Below are positions 1-6,349 of a DNA stretch of 7,569 bases, one piece after another (within the stretch, counting starts at the first letter, position 1; the number at the start of each line of letters is the position of its first letter). The notes beneath the pieces are model-generated. The model had not been told where the DNA came from. It worked only from the letters and a program-made list of their open reading frames with translations, and did not search any database. The position numbers and the translations under genes were made by a program. The stretch is from Streptomyces griseus (GTDB taxonomy: Bacteria; Bacteroidota; Bacteroidia; Chitinophagales; Chitinophagaceae): the NCBI GenBank assembly GCA_943323705.2, contig CALPIT020000123.1, forward strand, positions 1 through 7,569. Direction: 5' to 3'.

Positions 1-721
1 TGCTGGTTGGACAAACCTCAAGATGTATATTGTGCTTTTTCAAGTGTTGTAATAACAACTCATCTTCTGCACTCCTAACGCCATGGCCTATACGAGATGG
101 CATGAACACATCTAATGTCTCCCATACACTTTCAGGACCACAAGCTTCACCTGCATGAGCTGTGCAATGAATATTATGTTCATGAGCCAGTTGAAAAGCT
201 TTGATATGATTTTCTACCGGAAAGCCGGCTTCATCCGCAGCAATGTCAAATCCAACTACATGAGTATTTTGAAATTGATGAGCAAGGCGAACAGTTTGCA
301 AACTTTCTTCTTCACTATAATGACGGAGTGTACATAAAATGATTCCGGCTTCAACACCATATGTTGAAATGGCTTCTGTAGTAGCATCATTAACAGCTTT
401 CACTACTTTTTCTGGTGTTAACCCTTTTTGTAAATGTTGCAGCGGTGCAAAACGTATTTCTGCATATACTACATTATCTGCTTTAAGTTGCTTGAATAAA
501 TCTAAAGTAACCAATCTAAGTTGTGCTGCTGTTTGCATCAATTCAATTGGACGTTGCGCTCTTTTTATGTATTCAACTAAACTTCGACAATCAAATGGGA
601 CTTTAAATTCTTTATCAAACTCTTCCTTAGTTACAGATGCGTCTAATTCATGCACTACTTCATAACTCAATGAACAATCGAGGTGAAGGTGGAGTTCTAC
701 TTTTGGAAGATGATGAAACAA
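1..721 (-). CDS. add: Adenosine deaminase, 3' end cut off by the window edge
   Basis: This is a metal-dependent purine deaminase of the adenosine/AMP deaminase family, which hydrolyses (deoxy)adenosine to (deoxy)inosine and ammonia in cytosolic purine salvage. The open frame gives 240 residues up to the edge. The N-terminus LPKVELHLHLDCS carries the zinc-binding HxH pair (H11, H13). HAGEACG gives H189 and the proton-relay Glu E192, and RIGHG gives H213. The 24-residue spacing H189-H213 equals that of H214-H238 in mouse adenosine deaminase. The last metal-binding Asp region lies beyond the edge. Family members are about 330-350 aa, so roughly 70% is present. No ATG fits: an in-frame TGA lies about 30 bp upstream, so TTG at 721-719 is the only sensible start. 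The motif reads HLDC where many homologues have HLDG. Adenine or another purine-type substrate cannot be excluded. It lies 81 bp downstream of the deoxyhypusine-synthase homologue, possibly on one transcript. Confidence 0.9.
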   Translation of the reverse strand, partial: MFHHLPKVELHLHLDCSLSYEVVHELDASVTKEEFDKEFKVPFDCRSLVEYIKRAQRPIELMQTAAQLRLVTLDLFKQLKADNVVYAEIRFAPLQHLQKGLTPEKVVKAVNDATTEAISTYGVEAGIILCTLRHYSEEESLQTVRLAHQFQNTHVVGFDIAADEAGFPVENHIKAFQLAHEHNIHCTAHAGEACGPESVWETLDVFMPSRIGHGVRSAEDELLLQHLKKHNIHLEVCPTS

Positions 722-730
722 TGGTTTGTC

Positions 731-797
731 GTTTAACGGTTTAACGGTTCAACGGTTCAACGGTTTAAACCATTAAACTTTTAAACCTTTAAACCTT
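731..797. repeat. 8-bp-period degenerate tandem repeat between two genes
   Basis: Eight consecutive octamers plus a partial one can be read: GTTTAACG twice (731-746), GTTCAACG twice (747-762), GTTTAAAC (763-770), CATTAAAC (771-778), TTTTAAAC (779-786), CTTTAAAC (787-794), then CTT. The left half is rich in GGTTTAA and the right half in TTAAACC. The array is therefore partly self-complementary around the palindrome GGTTTAAACC at 762-771 and could fold as RNA or DNA. It fills almost the whole gap between the stop of the deoxyhypusine-synthase-like gene and the TTG start of adenosine deaminase. Its function is unknown. Confidence 0.85.
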
Positions 798-802
798 ATT
801 TT

Positions 803-1777
803 TTACCAGCCCAATACCCAGGCAAATATCAATGGAGCCACAATAGTAGCATCACTTTCTACAATAAATTTCGGTGTATTCACATCCAATTTCCCCCAGG
901 TGATTTTTTCGTTAGGAACTGCTCCTGAGTATGAACCGTAAGATGTAGTGGAATCACTAATCTGACAGAAATAACTCCAGAATGGAACATCATGCCACTC
1001 CAAATCCTGGTACATCATCGGCACTACACAAATGGGGAAATCTCCGGCAATACCACCACCAATCTGGAAGAATCCAACGCCTTTGCCAGAAGAATTATGT
1101 TTGTACCAATCAGCCAACCACACCATGTATTCAATACCACTCTTCATCGTACTGGCCTTCATTTCATTTTTAATAACATAAGAAGCAAAGATGTTTCCCA
1201 TGGTACTGTCTTCCCATCCTGGAACCACAATTGGAATATTTTTTTCAGCAGCCGCAAGCATCCAGCTGTTCTTTGGATCGATTTCATAATATTGTTCCAA
1301 CACGCCACTCAACAACATTTTATACATGTACTCATGTGGGAAATAACGCTCGCCTTTATCATCAGCGTCTTTCCATAATTTATGAATATGCTGTTGCAAT
1401 CTTCTGAAAGCTTCTTCTTCAGGTATGCATGTATCTGTTACTCTGTTGTAATGGTTTTCCAACAAATCCCATTCGTCTTGTGGACTTAAATCTCTGTAAT
1501 TAGGAACTCTTTTATAATGAGAATGTGCAACCAGGTTCATGATATCTTCTTCGAGATTTGCACCTGTACAACTGATAATCGCTACTTTATCCTGACGAAT
1601 CATTTCTGCAAAACTCAATCCCAACTCTGCTGTACTCATAGCACCAGCAAGGGTAACCATCATTTTACCACCTTCTATCAGATGTAATTCATAGCCTTTG
1701 GCAGCATCCATCAAAGCGGCTGCATTAAAATGACGATAATGATGTAAAATGTACTGAGAAACGGGACCTTTTTGCAT
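803..1777 (-). CDS. Deoxyhypusine-synthase-family protein (bacterial type; possibly a homospermidine-forming enzyme)
   Basis: This is a 324-aa member of the deoxyhypusine synthase family, whose eukaryotic enzymes move the aminobutyl group of spermidine onto a lysine of eIF5A using NAD. Visible family features are CTGANLEEDI (about 70-79), matching the NAD-binding TAGGVEED region; VPGWEDSTMGNIF (186-197); FFQIGGGIAGDF (236-247); and ITWGKLDV with K296, matching the lysine that forms the enzyme-imine intermediate (Lys329 in human). The active-site His after the GGG turn (human His288) appears replaced by Asp (D246). Bacteria lack hypusinated eIF5A, so another acceptor is likely. Polyamine chemistry such as homospermidine synthesis is known for bacterial relatives, but which reaction this one performs is inference. 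An in-frame upstream ATG at 1975 would add 66 unrelated residues. I chose 1777 because homology begins there, a TAnnTTTG box lies just upstream, and the extension runs into a dispersed repeat. Confidence 0.87.
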   Translation of the reverse strand: MQKGPVSQYILHHYRHFNAAALMDAAKGYELHLIEGGKMMVTLAGAMSTAELGLSFAEMIRQDKVAIISCTGANLEEDIMNLVAHSHYKRVPNYRDLSPQDEWDLLENHYNRVTDTCIPEEEAFRRLQQHIHKLWKDADDKGERYFPHEYMYKMLLSGVLEQYYEIDPKNSWMLAAAEKNIPIVVPGWEDSTMGNIFASYVIKNEMKASTMKSGIEYMVWLADWYKHNSSGKGVGFFQIGGGIAGDFPICVVPMMYQDLEWHDVPFWSYFCQISDSTTSYGSYSGAVPNEKITWGKLDVNTPKFIVESDATIVAPLIFAWVLGW

Positions 1778-1795
1778 GTAATAAAATTTAGACGG

Positions 1796-1803
1796 CAAAT
1801 TTA
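1796..1803 (-). promoter_or_regulatory. Candidate Bacteroidota -7 promoter box for the deoxyhypusine-synthase-like gene
   Basis: On the minus strand the sequence reads TAAATTTG, matching the TAnnTTTG consensus of the Bacteroidota primary sigma factor. Transcription would start near 1790, about a dozen bases before the ATG at 1777. No clear TTG -33 element is seen at the usual distance, so the call is tentative. If it is correct, the longer reading frame from 1975 cannot be made from this promoter. Confidence 0.4.
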
Positions 1804-1853
1804 AGGGTTTATGCGGCGTTAAGGAAAAAAATGGGGAGCGAATGTTTTTTGGC

Positions 1854-1869
1854 CACGAATGCACGAATT
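1854..1869. repeat. Short octamer repeat CACGAATG/CACGAATT
   Basis: Two tandem octamers, CACGAATG (1854-1861) and CACGAATT (1862-1869), lie in the non-coding DNA upstream of the deoxyhypusine-synthase-like gene. CACGAAT-type octamer runs are, from general familiarity, common between genes in Bacteroidota. With only two units here, this is a weak call on sequence alone. The stretch 1804-1940 otherwise shows nothing recognisable. Confidence 0.45.
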
Positions 1870-1942
1870 GAGTAAAAAAGAGGATGGTAAATGATGTGGG
1901 TTGTTTTTTTGTATGTTGAAATTTCAGCATTCTGTTGAGGTA

Positions 1943-2013
1943 ATATTGCAATATCGCAATATTACGTCCACCCAACTCGAACAGCCAAATATTTTCACTG
2001 ATGTTTCTTCACC
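1943..2013. repeat. 71-bp interspersed repeat, copy 1
   Basis: This stretch aligns without gaps to 2179-2249 (offset 236 bp), with 64 of 71 positions identical by eye. It opens with octamer-period units ATATTGCA, ATATCGCA, ATATTA. It continues through ACGTCC, CCCAACTC and AGCCAAATATTTT, and ends in CTTCACC. An inverted repeat with 10-bp arms, GTAATATTGC (1940-1949) and GCAATATTAC (1956-1965), sits at its left end. The reverse strand is open through both copies, but six of the seven differences change the amino acid, so a conserved peptide is unlikely. It looks like a dispersed non-coding element. Confidence 0.8.
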
Positions 2014-2024
2014 AGAATTGGCGA

Positions 2025-2142
2025 CGGTCTCACGACCGGTGTCTATTAGTGCTTTCGGACTTTGTCCGAGTACCTAAAATTTCTTTGTAGAAAGAAATGA
2101 AAAATTTAAAAAGAAAGAAAAATACTATTAATTTTTTAGGTG
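2025..2142. other. Hairpin-rich non-coding spacer between the two repeat copies
   Basis: Three small perfect hairpins follow one another: CGGTC/GACCG with a 4-base loop (2025-2038), TCGGAC-TTT-GTCCGA (2055-2069), and ATTTCTTT-GTAG-AAAGAAAT (2079-2098). An outer pair, ACCTAAAA (2072-2079) with TTTTAGGT (2134-2141), could enclose the third. No open frame with a start is visible on either strand. It may be the rest of an interspersed element or a structured RNA; nothing in the sequence decides between them. Confidence 0.45.
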
Positions 2143-2178
2143 AAAATGATTTTCAGATCTGCTCTTTTTTTATTCGCG

Positions 2179-2249
2179 ATATTGCAATATTGCAATATTA
2201 CGTCCTCCCAACTCAAATAGCCAAATATTTTAACTGATGAATCTTCACC
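2179..2249. repeat. 71-bp interspersed repeat, copy 2
   Basis: This is the second copy of the element at 1943-2013, in the same orientation. It begins with two exact ATATTGCA octamers (2179-2194) and ATATTA, and includes the perfect 12-bp palindrome ATATTGCAATAT. Similarity stops at about 2249 on the right; in copy 1 the sequence continues into the hairpin-rich spacer, so this copy may be shorter or may have diverged. No target-site duplication was recognised. Confidence 0.8.
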
Positions 2250-2256
2250 CCCAATG

Positions 2257-2281
2257 AACTTTATTCAGTCTGGATAAAGTT
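2257..2281. other. Inverted repeat beside repeat copy 2
   Basis: AACTTTATTC (2257-2266) and GGATAAAGTT (2272-2281) form a 10-bp stem with a 5-base loop and one G-T wobble when read on the plus strand. No run of T follows, so it does not look like a simple terminator. It may mark the edge of the repeat-containing island. The sequence from 2282 to 2357 shows nothing else recognisable. Confidence 0.4.
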
Positions 2282-2357
2282 TCTTCAGTTTCATGATTTT
2301 TCATTGACTTGATTCTTGAATAAATATTTTTGATTATTACCCTAAAAAGTTATTAAA

Positions 2358-2412
2358 CGTCTATATAGAAAGAGCCCACAGTAAAAAACTGTGGGCTCTT
2401 TCTATATAGACG
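2358..2412 (-). terminator. Strong hairpin terminator downstream of the S46 peptidase gene
   Basis: The two 25-bp arms (2358-2382 and 2388-2412) are perfectly complementary around a 5-base A loop. The core is GAGCCCACAG/CTGTGGGCTC flanked by AAA/TTT. On the minus strand the structure starts 46 bp after the peptidase stop codon, which suits transcription termination. It is symmetrical, so it could act on both strands. The T-run after the stem is weak (the CTCTTTCT tract lies within the stem arm). The stem is unusually long for a simple terminator. Confidence 0.75.
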
Positions 2413-2457
2413 GTCTCTAGACCAATGTCAAATTCTCCAAGCCGGAATAAAATTTCC

Positions 2458-4617
2458 TTATTTCACCGGATTAATCTCCTCAATCAAATTCTTCGCTCCT
2501 CCCAATTTATCAATACACCACAACACATATCTTGCATCCACGCAAATTGTACGGTTTAGGTCTTTATCAAAAGCAATTTTATGACTTAACGCTTCGTAAT
2601 TGCCGTCGAAAGCCAATCCAATTAAATTACCATTGGCATCAATAACCGGACTACCGCTGTTTCCACCGGTAATGTCATTTGTGGTAATGAAAGCAACAAC
2701 CAAATCATTTTTGCTTTTATCTATATACTGACCGAAATCTCTTTTCTTAATGAGTTCAACTTCTTTTGAAGGCAAATCAAATTCATAATCACCTGGAACA
2801 TATTTTTCTAAAATCCCTTTTGCAGTAGTTACATAATCACAGAAAATACCATCTCTAGGCTTGTAACTTTTTACATTACCAAAACTTACTCTCATGCTGA
2901 AATTTGCATCAGGGTACATTTTAGCTGCTGCTGTTGGATTTCTTTCCATGATACCTTTAAGATATGCACGACCTAACTCATTGTTTTTGTTGTTGAATGC
3001 AGTAAACAATGGCGCATATTTAGTGTTGTAATTTTTTACAAACGAAGCGGCAAAATCAAATGCAGGGTCTCCCTGAAGGTCCATTGCTGTTGGTTTTGCT
3101 TTAAATGCATTCCATTTGTCATCATTGAAAATCATTGTGGTTGCAAACACATTCAACGCCCATTTTTTAAAGGTGGCCTCATCATTCAAATCACCAAAAC
3201 CGGCAATCTTTTCAAATATCCCTGAAGGATGTTGTGATTTGTCGATATCTGTATAAAACGCTTTAGCTACTGCTGCCAAAATATTTTTGTCACTTGGAAT
3301 ATCTTCAGCTTCTAAGAAATTTTTTCTTGAAGCATCCGCGGCATCCATAGCTTTTTTAACGTCTTCAGCAGAAACACCTGCCTTTACTAATGTGCCTTCC
3401 AAAGCCATCAATGATGATGCAAATGAAGATAAAGGTGAGCCTAAAATACCTTCGCGATAATACTGACGGTGCTTGCTATACGGCGTCCAGGCTGCATAAT
3501 TTTTTTCGTATTCGGCAAAGATGTTTTCATACTCTGAATTGCCTTTTGCCCAAGCAGTAAACTCATTTTCAAACTGTTGCTTTTGTCCATAAGTATTGAA
3601 CTTCTTTAATTGTTTTGTTTCTCCATCAAAGAATTTCCAGTAGTTGGCGATACCTGCATAATCAGAAGCCAACTTTAATTTAACAGCAGGATCTTTAATC
3701 ATTTGCTCGTGCATGTATTTCAAACGCATATCTCTCAATCCAACTAATGAAGGATTTTCAATGTCGTTTTTCAATTTGATACCATAGCTAGTTTCGTAAC
3801 GATTGGTGCCACCTGGATAACCGTAAATCATAGCATAATCGCCATCTTTAATGCCTTTGATACTTACAGGAAGGAATTTTTTTGGTTTTAAGGGAACGTT
3901 TTCTTTGCTGTATTCTGTTGGCTTACCATCTTTAGAAGCGTACACTCTGAAAATTGAAAAATCGCCTGTATGTCTTGGCCATTCCCAGTTATCAGTATCG
4001 CCACCAAATTTTCCAATGCTTTCTGGAGGCGTACCTACCAAGCGTATATCCTTATACGTTTTGTATACATACATGATGTACTGGTTGTCTTTAAACATGC
4101 TGTAAATTCTGCCAGACATGCCATTTTCTTTATCCGCAACTTTATCAGTAATACCTTTATAAACTTCCTGTAATTTCTTTGTTCTTTCTTCCCAAGTCAA
4201 TCCTTTCAATCCTGCTTCTACTTGAGCAGTTACATCTTCAATTCTATCTAAAAATTGAACCGTTAAATCTGATTGAATTTCTTGGTCTTTGTTGAAAGCA
4301 TAAAATCCATCTCTCAAATAATTATGATCAACACTACTTGCTTTGGTAATCGCATCATAACCACAGTGGTGATTGGTGAAAATCAATCCCTGATCGCTTA
4401 CGATTTCTCCTGTACAACCACGACCGAAAATAATAATCGCATCTTTCAATGAAGATTTATTGATTGAATACAATTGCTCTTTGGTGAGTTTTAAACCTCT
4501 TTTTACCATGTCGTTATAAACTTGTTTGCCCAATAACATGGGTAACCACATTCCTTCATCTGCTCTTGACGAAAGCATAGTGACAATCAGCATGAGCGAT
4601 AATAAAATCTTTTTCAT
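2458..4617 (-). CDS. Secreted S46-family dipeptidyl-peptidase, DPP7-like
   Basis: This serine exopeptidase removes dipeptides from peptide N-termini, probably in the periplasm, and so supplies amino acids in asaccharolytic or proteolytic growth. At 719 aa it matches the family (about 710-720). Residues 1-19 form a signal peptide: KK, then a hydrophobic LLSLMLIVTML stretch, then SSRA. FTNHHCG (80-86) carries the catalytic His, probably H84. RHTGDF (215-220) gives D219, and GGNSGSP gives S654, completing the S46 triad. Eighteen residues after the Ser, in AFDGNYEA, lies G672. In the Porphyromonas gingivalis enzymes this position is Arg in DPP11 (Asp/Glu-specific) and Gly in DPP7, so broad or hydrophobic P1 preference is inferred. 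The middle third (about 270-560) is the lysine-rich, mostly helical region expected for the family's inserted helical domain. The gene is transcribed alone, divergently from the GH3 operon, and ends at a strong hairpin terminator. The ATG is fixed by the signal peptide. Confidence 0.95.
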   Translation of the reverse strand: MKKILLSLMLIVTMLSSRADEGMWLPMLLGKQVYNDMVKRGLKLTKEQLYSINKSSLKDAIIIFGRGCTGEIVSDQGLIFTNHHCGYDAITKASSVDHNYLRDGFYAFNKDQEIQSDLTVQFLDRIEDVTAQVEAGLKGLTWEERTKKLQEVYKGITDKVADKENGMSGRIYSMFKDNQYIMYVYKTYKDIRLVGTPPESIGKFGGDTDNWEWPRHTGDFSIFRVYASKDGKPTEYSKENVPLKPKKFLPVSIKGIKDGDYAMIYGYPGGTNRYETSYGIKLKNDIENPSLVGLRDMRLKYMHEQMIKDPAVKLKLASDYAGIANYWKFFDGETKQLKKFNTYGQKQQFENEFTAWAKGNSEYENIFAEYEKNYAAWTPYSKHRQYYREGILGSPLSSFASSLMALEGTLVKAGVSAEDVKKAMDAADASRKNFLEAEDIPSDKNILAAVAKAFYTDIDKSQHPSGIFEKIAGFGDLNDEATFKKWALNVFATTMIFNDDKWNAFKAKPTAMDLQGDPAFDFAASFVKNYNTKYAPLFTAFNNKNNELGRAYLKGIMERNPTAAAKMYPDANFSMRVSFGNVKSYKPRDGIFCDYVTTAKGILEKYVPGDYEFDLPSKEVELIKKRDFGQYIDKSKNDLVVAFITTNDITGGNSGSPVIDANGNLIGLAFDGNYEALSHKIAFDKDLNRTICVDARYVLWCIDKLGGAKNLIEEINPVK

Positions 4618-4684
4618 TTTTGTTTTGTTTTGAATTTTTGAATTTCAGATAAAAGCAACTGACCTTATCTTTTTTTTGAGAGGA

Positions 4685-4692
4685 CAAACCTA
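4685..4692 (-). promoter_or_regulatory. Candidate -7 promoter box for the S46 peptidase gene
   Basis: The minus strand reads TAGGTTTG, fitting TAnnTTTG, about 68 bp upstream of the peptidase ATG. The nearest upstream TTG is 26 bases away, longer than the usual spacing of about 19-21, so the -33 element is poor. It lies in the only intergenic space between the divergent genes. Confidence 0.4.
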
Positions 4693-4760
4693 CTTATTTT
4701 AGCTGAATTATGCTCATTCAATTTAATGTGAGTTTTGTACCTGCTCTGCTCAAGAAAATT

Positions 4761-4768
4761 TATATTTG
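4761..4768 (+). promoter_or_regulatory. Candidate -7 promoter box for the GH3-LysE operon
   Basis: TATATTTG fits the Bacteroidota TAnnTTTG box. A TTG at 4735-4737 lies 23 bases upstream, slightly long for a -33 element. Transcription would start near 4775, after the upstream ATG at 4710 and about 20 bases before the ATG at 4794. This supports the shorter GH3 protein. Confidence 0.5.
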
Positions 4769-4793
4769 CATACTTTTTTACAACATTGACTTG

Positions 4794-6329
4794 ATGGCAA
4801 TTTTTGATATTAAAATACCGGCTTCTATTGCAAGAGCATTGAACTTACCCGTTCGTGATGCCAGAAGGCAGCAAATCAGGGTATTGAGAAAGCTAATGCG
4901 TAAAGCGAGATTCACTCAGTTTGGTCAACAACATAAGTTTGACGAGATTTTGTTGAGTAAACATCCGGGTAAAAAATTCCAACAATTGGTGCCCACTTAT
5001 AATTATGATAAGATATATAAAGATTGGTGGCACAAAACATTAGATGGCACGCCTGATGTTTGCTGGCCGGGAGTTATCAAATTCTTTGCGCTTAGCAGTG
5101 GTACCAGTGAGGCTGCCAGTAAATACATCCCTATAACAAAAGAACTCATCAGAAGCAATACCATTACCAGTTTCAAGCAATTGCTGAGTTTGGCCAAATA
5201 TGAGAATGTTCCAAAAAGTGCTATCGGTAAAGGATGGATGATTTTAGGAGGAAGTACACAGCTTCAAAAAGGCGCAACTTACTTTGCAGGTGATCTTAGC
5301 GGTATACAACAAAAAAATATTCCTTTTTGGTTTCAGGGACTAGGTTTATACAAACCGGGTAAAAAAATTGCTAAGGAAAAAGATTGGAGTAAAAAAATAG
5401 ATGAAATTGTTGAGAAAGCCCCTACCTGGGATATCGGTTTTATCGTTGGCGTACCTGCATGGCTACAATTGTGTATGGAAAAAATAATTGAAACCTACAA
5501 ACTCAACAACATTCATGACATTTGGCCCAATCTAGCTTTTTATGTTCATGGAGGTGTGGCTATGGAACCTTATAAAAAAGGCTTTGAAAGATTGTTTGGA
5601 AAACCTGTTACTTATATCGAAACTTATCTTGCCAGTGAAGGTTTTTTGGCATATCAAAGCAGACAAGACACGAGGGGCATGCAACTGGCCTTAAACAACA
5701 ATATCTTTTTCGAGTTTGTTCCATTCGATGATAACAATTTCGATTCAGAGGGCAATATCTTGGAAAATCATGAGGCTTTTATGATTCATGAAATTGAAGA
5801 AAATAAAGATTATGCCATTCTCATCAGTACCAATGCTGGCGCTTGGCGATATGCTATTGGAGATACGGTAAGACTTATCGACAAAGAAAAAAATGAAATC
5901 ATTATCACAGGTAGAACAAAACATTTTTTAAGTCTAGTTGGCGAACACCTTAGTGTTGATAATATGAATCGCGCTATTGAAATGGCTTGTGAAGAATTGA
6001 ATGTTTATATCCCTGAATTTACAGTTTCGGGTATCCCTTATGGTAACTTCTTTGCACACCAATGGTATGTTGCCACCGATGATGTTATTGATGAAAAAAT
6101 ACTTGCTGAAAAAATTGACGAGAAATTAAAACTCCTCAATGATGATTATGAAGTAGAAAGAAAGCATGCATTGAAAGCAATTATGGTAAAAGCTTTACCC
6201 GAAAAAGCATTCATGGAATTTATGACCATGAAAGGAAAAGTAGGTGGGCAACATAAATTTCCTAGAGTTTTAAAAGGCAAAATGCTTACTGATTGGCAGC
6301 AATTCTTAACCAAACAATCTTATTTTTAA
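4794..6329 (+). CDS. GH3-family acyl-acid/amino-acid ligase-like protein
   Basis: This is a 511-aa member of the GH3 family, in the adenylate-forming (ANL) superfamily. Plant members activate an acyl acid such as jasmonate or indole-acetate with ATP and join it to an amino acid; the bacterial substrates are generally unknown. ATP-binding motif 1 is FFALSSGTSE (SSGTS at 101-105), motif 2 is TYLASEGF (about 277-284), and motif 3 is WRYAIGDTVRL (351-361). The hinge segment ITGRTKHFLSLVGEHLS (371-387) follows. The C-terminal part ends in KVGGQHKFPRVLKG (about 482-495), resembling the conserved late GH3 lysine/proline region. All core motifs are intact, so an active enzyme is expected. An in-frame ATG at 4710 would add 28 hydrophobic residues; I prefer 4794 because the family-like sequence starts there and a promoter box sits between. 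It is the first gene of a likely operon with the LysE exporter 20 bp downstream, suggesting a link to amino acids or their conjugates. Confidence 0.9.
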   Translation: MAIFDIKIPASIARALNLPVRDARRQQIRVLRKLMRKARFTQFGQQHKFDEILLSKHPGKKFQQLVPTYNYDKIYKDWWHKTLDGTPDVCWPGVIKFFALSSGTSEAASKYIPITKELIRSNTITSFKQLLSLAKYENVPKSAIGKGWMILGGSTQLQKGATYFAGDLSGIQQKNIPFWFQGLGLYKPGKKIAKEKDWSKKIDEIVEKAPTWDIGFIVGVPAWLQLCMEKIIETYKLNNIHDIWPNLAFYVHGGVAMEPYKKGFERLFGKPVTYIETYLASEGFLAYQSRQDTRGMQLALNNNIFFEFVPFDDNNFDSEGNILENHEAFMIHEIEENKDYAILISTNAGAWRYAIGDTVRLIDKEKNEIIITGRTKHFLSLVGEHLSVDNMNRAIEMACEELNVYIPEFTVSGIPYGNFFAHQWYVATDDVIDEKILAEKIDEKLKLLNDDYEVERKHALKAIMVKALPEKAFMEFMTMKGKVGGQHKFPRVLKGKMLTDWQQFLTKQSYF

Positions 6330-6349
6330 TTTACCAATAATCTATTTAC

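Noticed and set aside
155..665. Two plus-strand frames (155-337 and 339-665)
   Set aside because: They are antisense to a clear adenosine deaminase frame with conserved metal and catalytic motifs. Their Ser/Cys-rich translations look like shadows.
731..797. Possible CRISPR array
   Set aside because: The 8-bp units abut one another with no spacers, and no cas genes are present.
982..1378. Overlapping plus-strand frames opposite the deoxyhypusine-synthase-like gene
   Set aside because: They have no signal or domain pattern and lie wholly antisense to a well-supported gene.
1778..1975. N-terminal 66-residue extension of the deoxyhypusine-synthase-like frame from the ATG at 1975
   Set aside because: The added residues resemble no family domain, overlap an interspersed repeat and the CACGAAT octamers, and lie upstream of a promoter-like box. 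The ATG at 1777 begins the family-like sequence.
2138..2268. Minus-strand open frame through repeat copy 2, with a reading shared with copy 1
   Set aside because: There is no ATG, a stop lies just upstream, and six of seven differences between copies change the amino acid. There is no sign of selection for a protein.
4710..4793. 28-residue N-terminal extension of the GH3 protein
   Set aside because: It lies across the likely promoter box at 4761-4768. Family-like sequence begins at the ATG at 4794.
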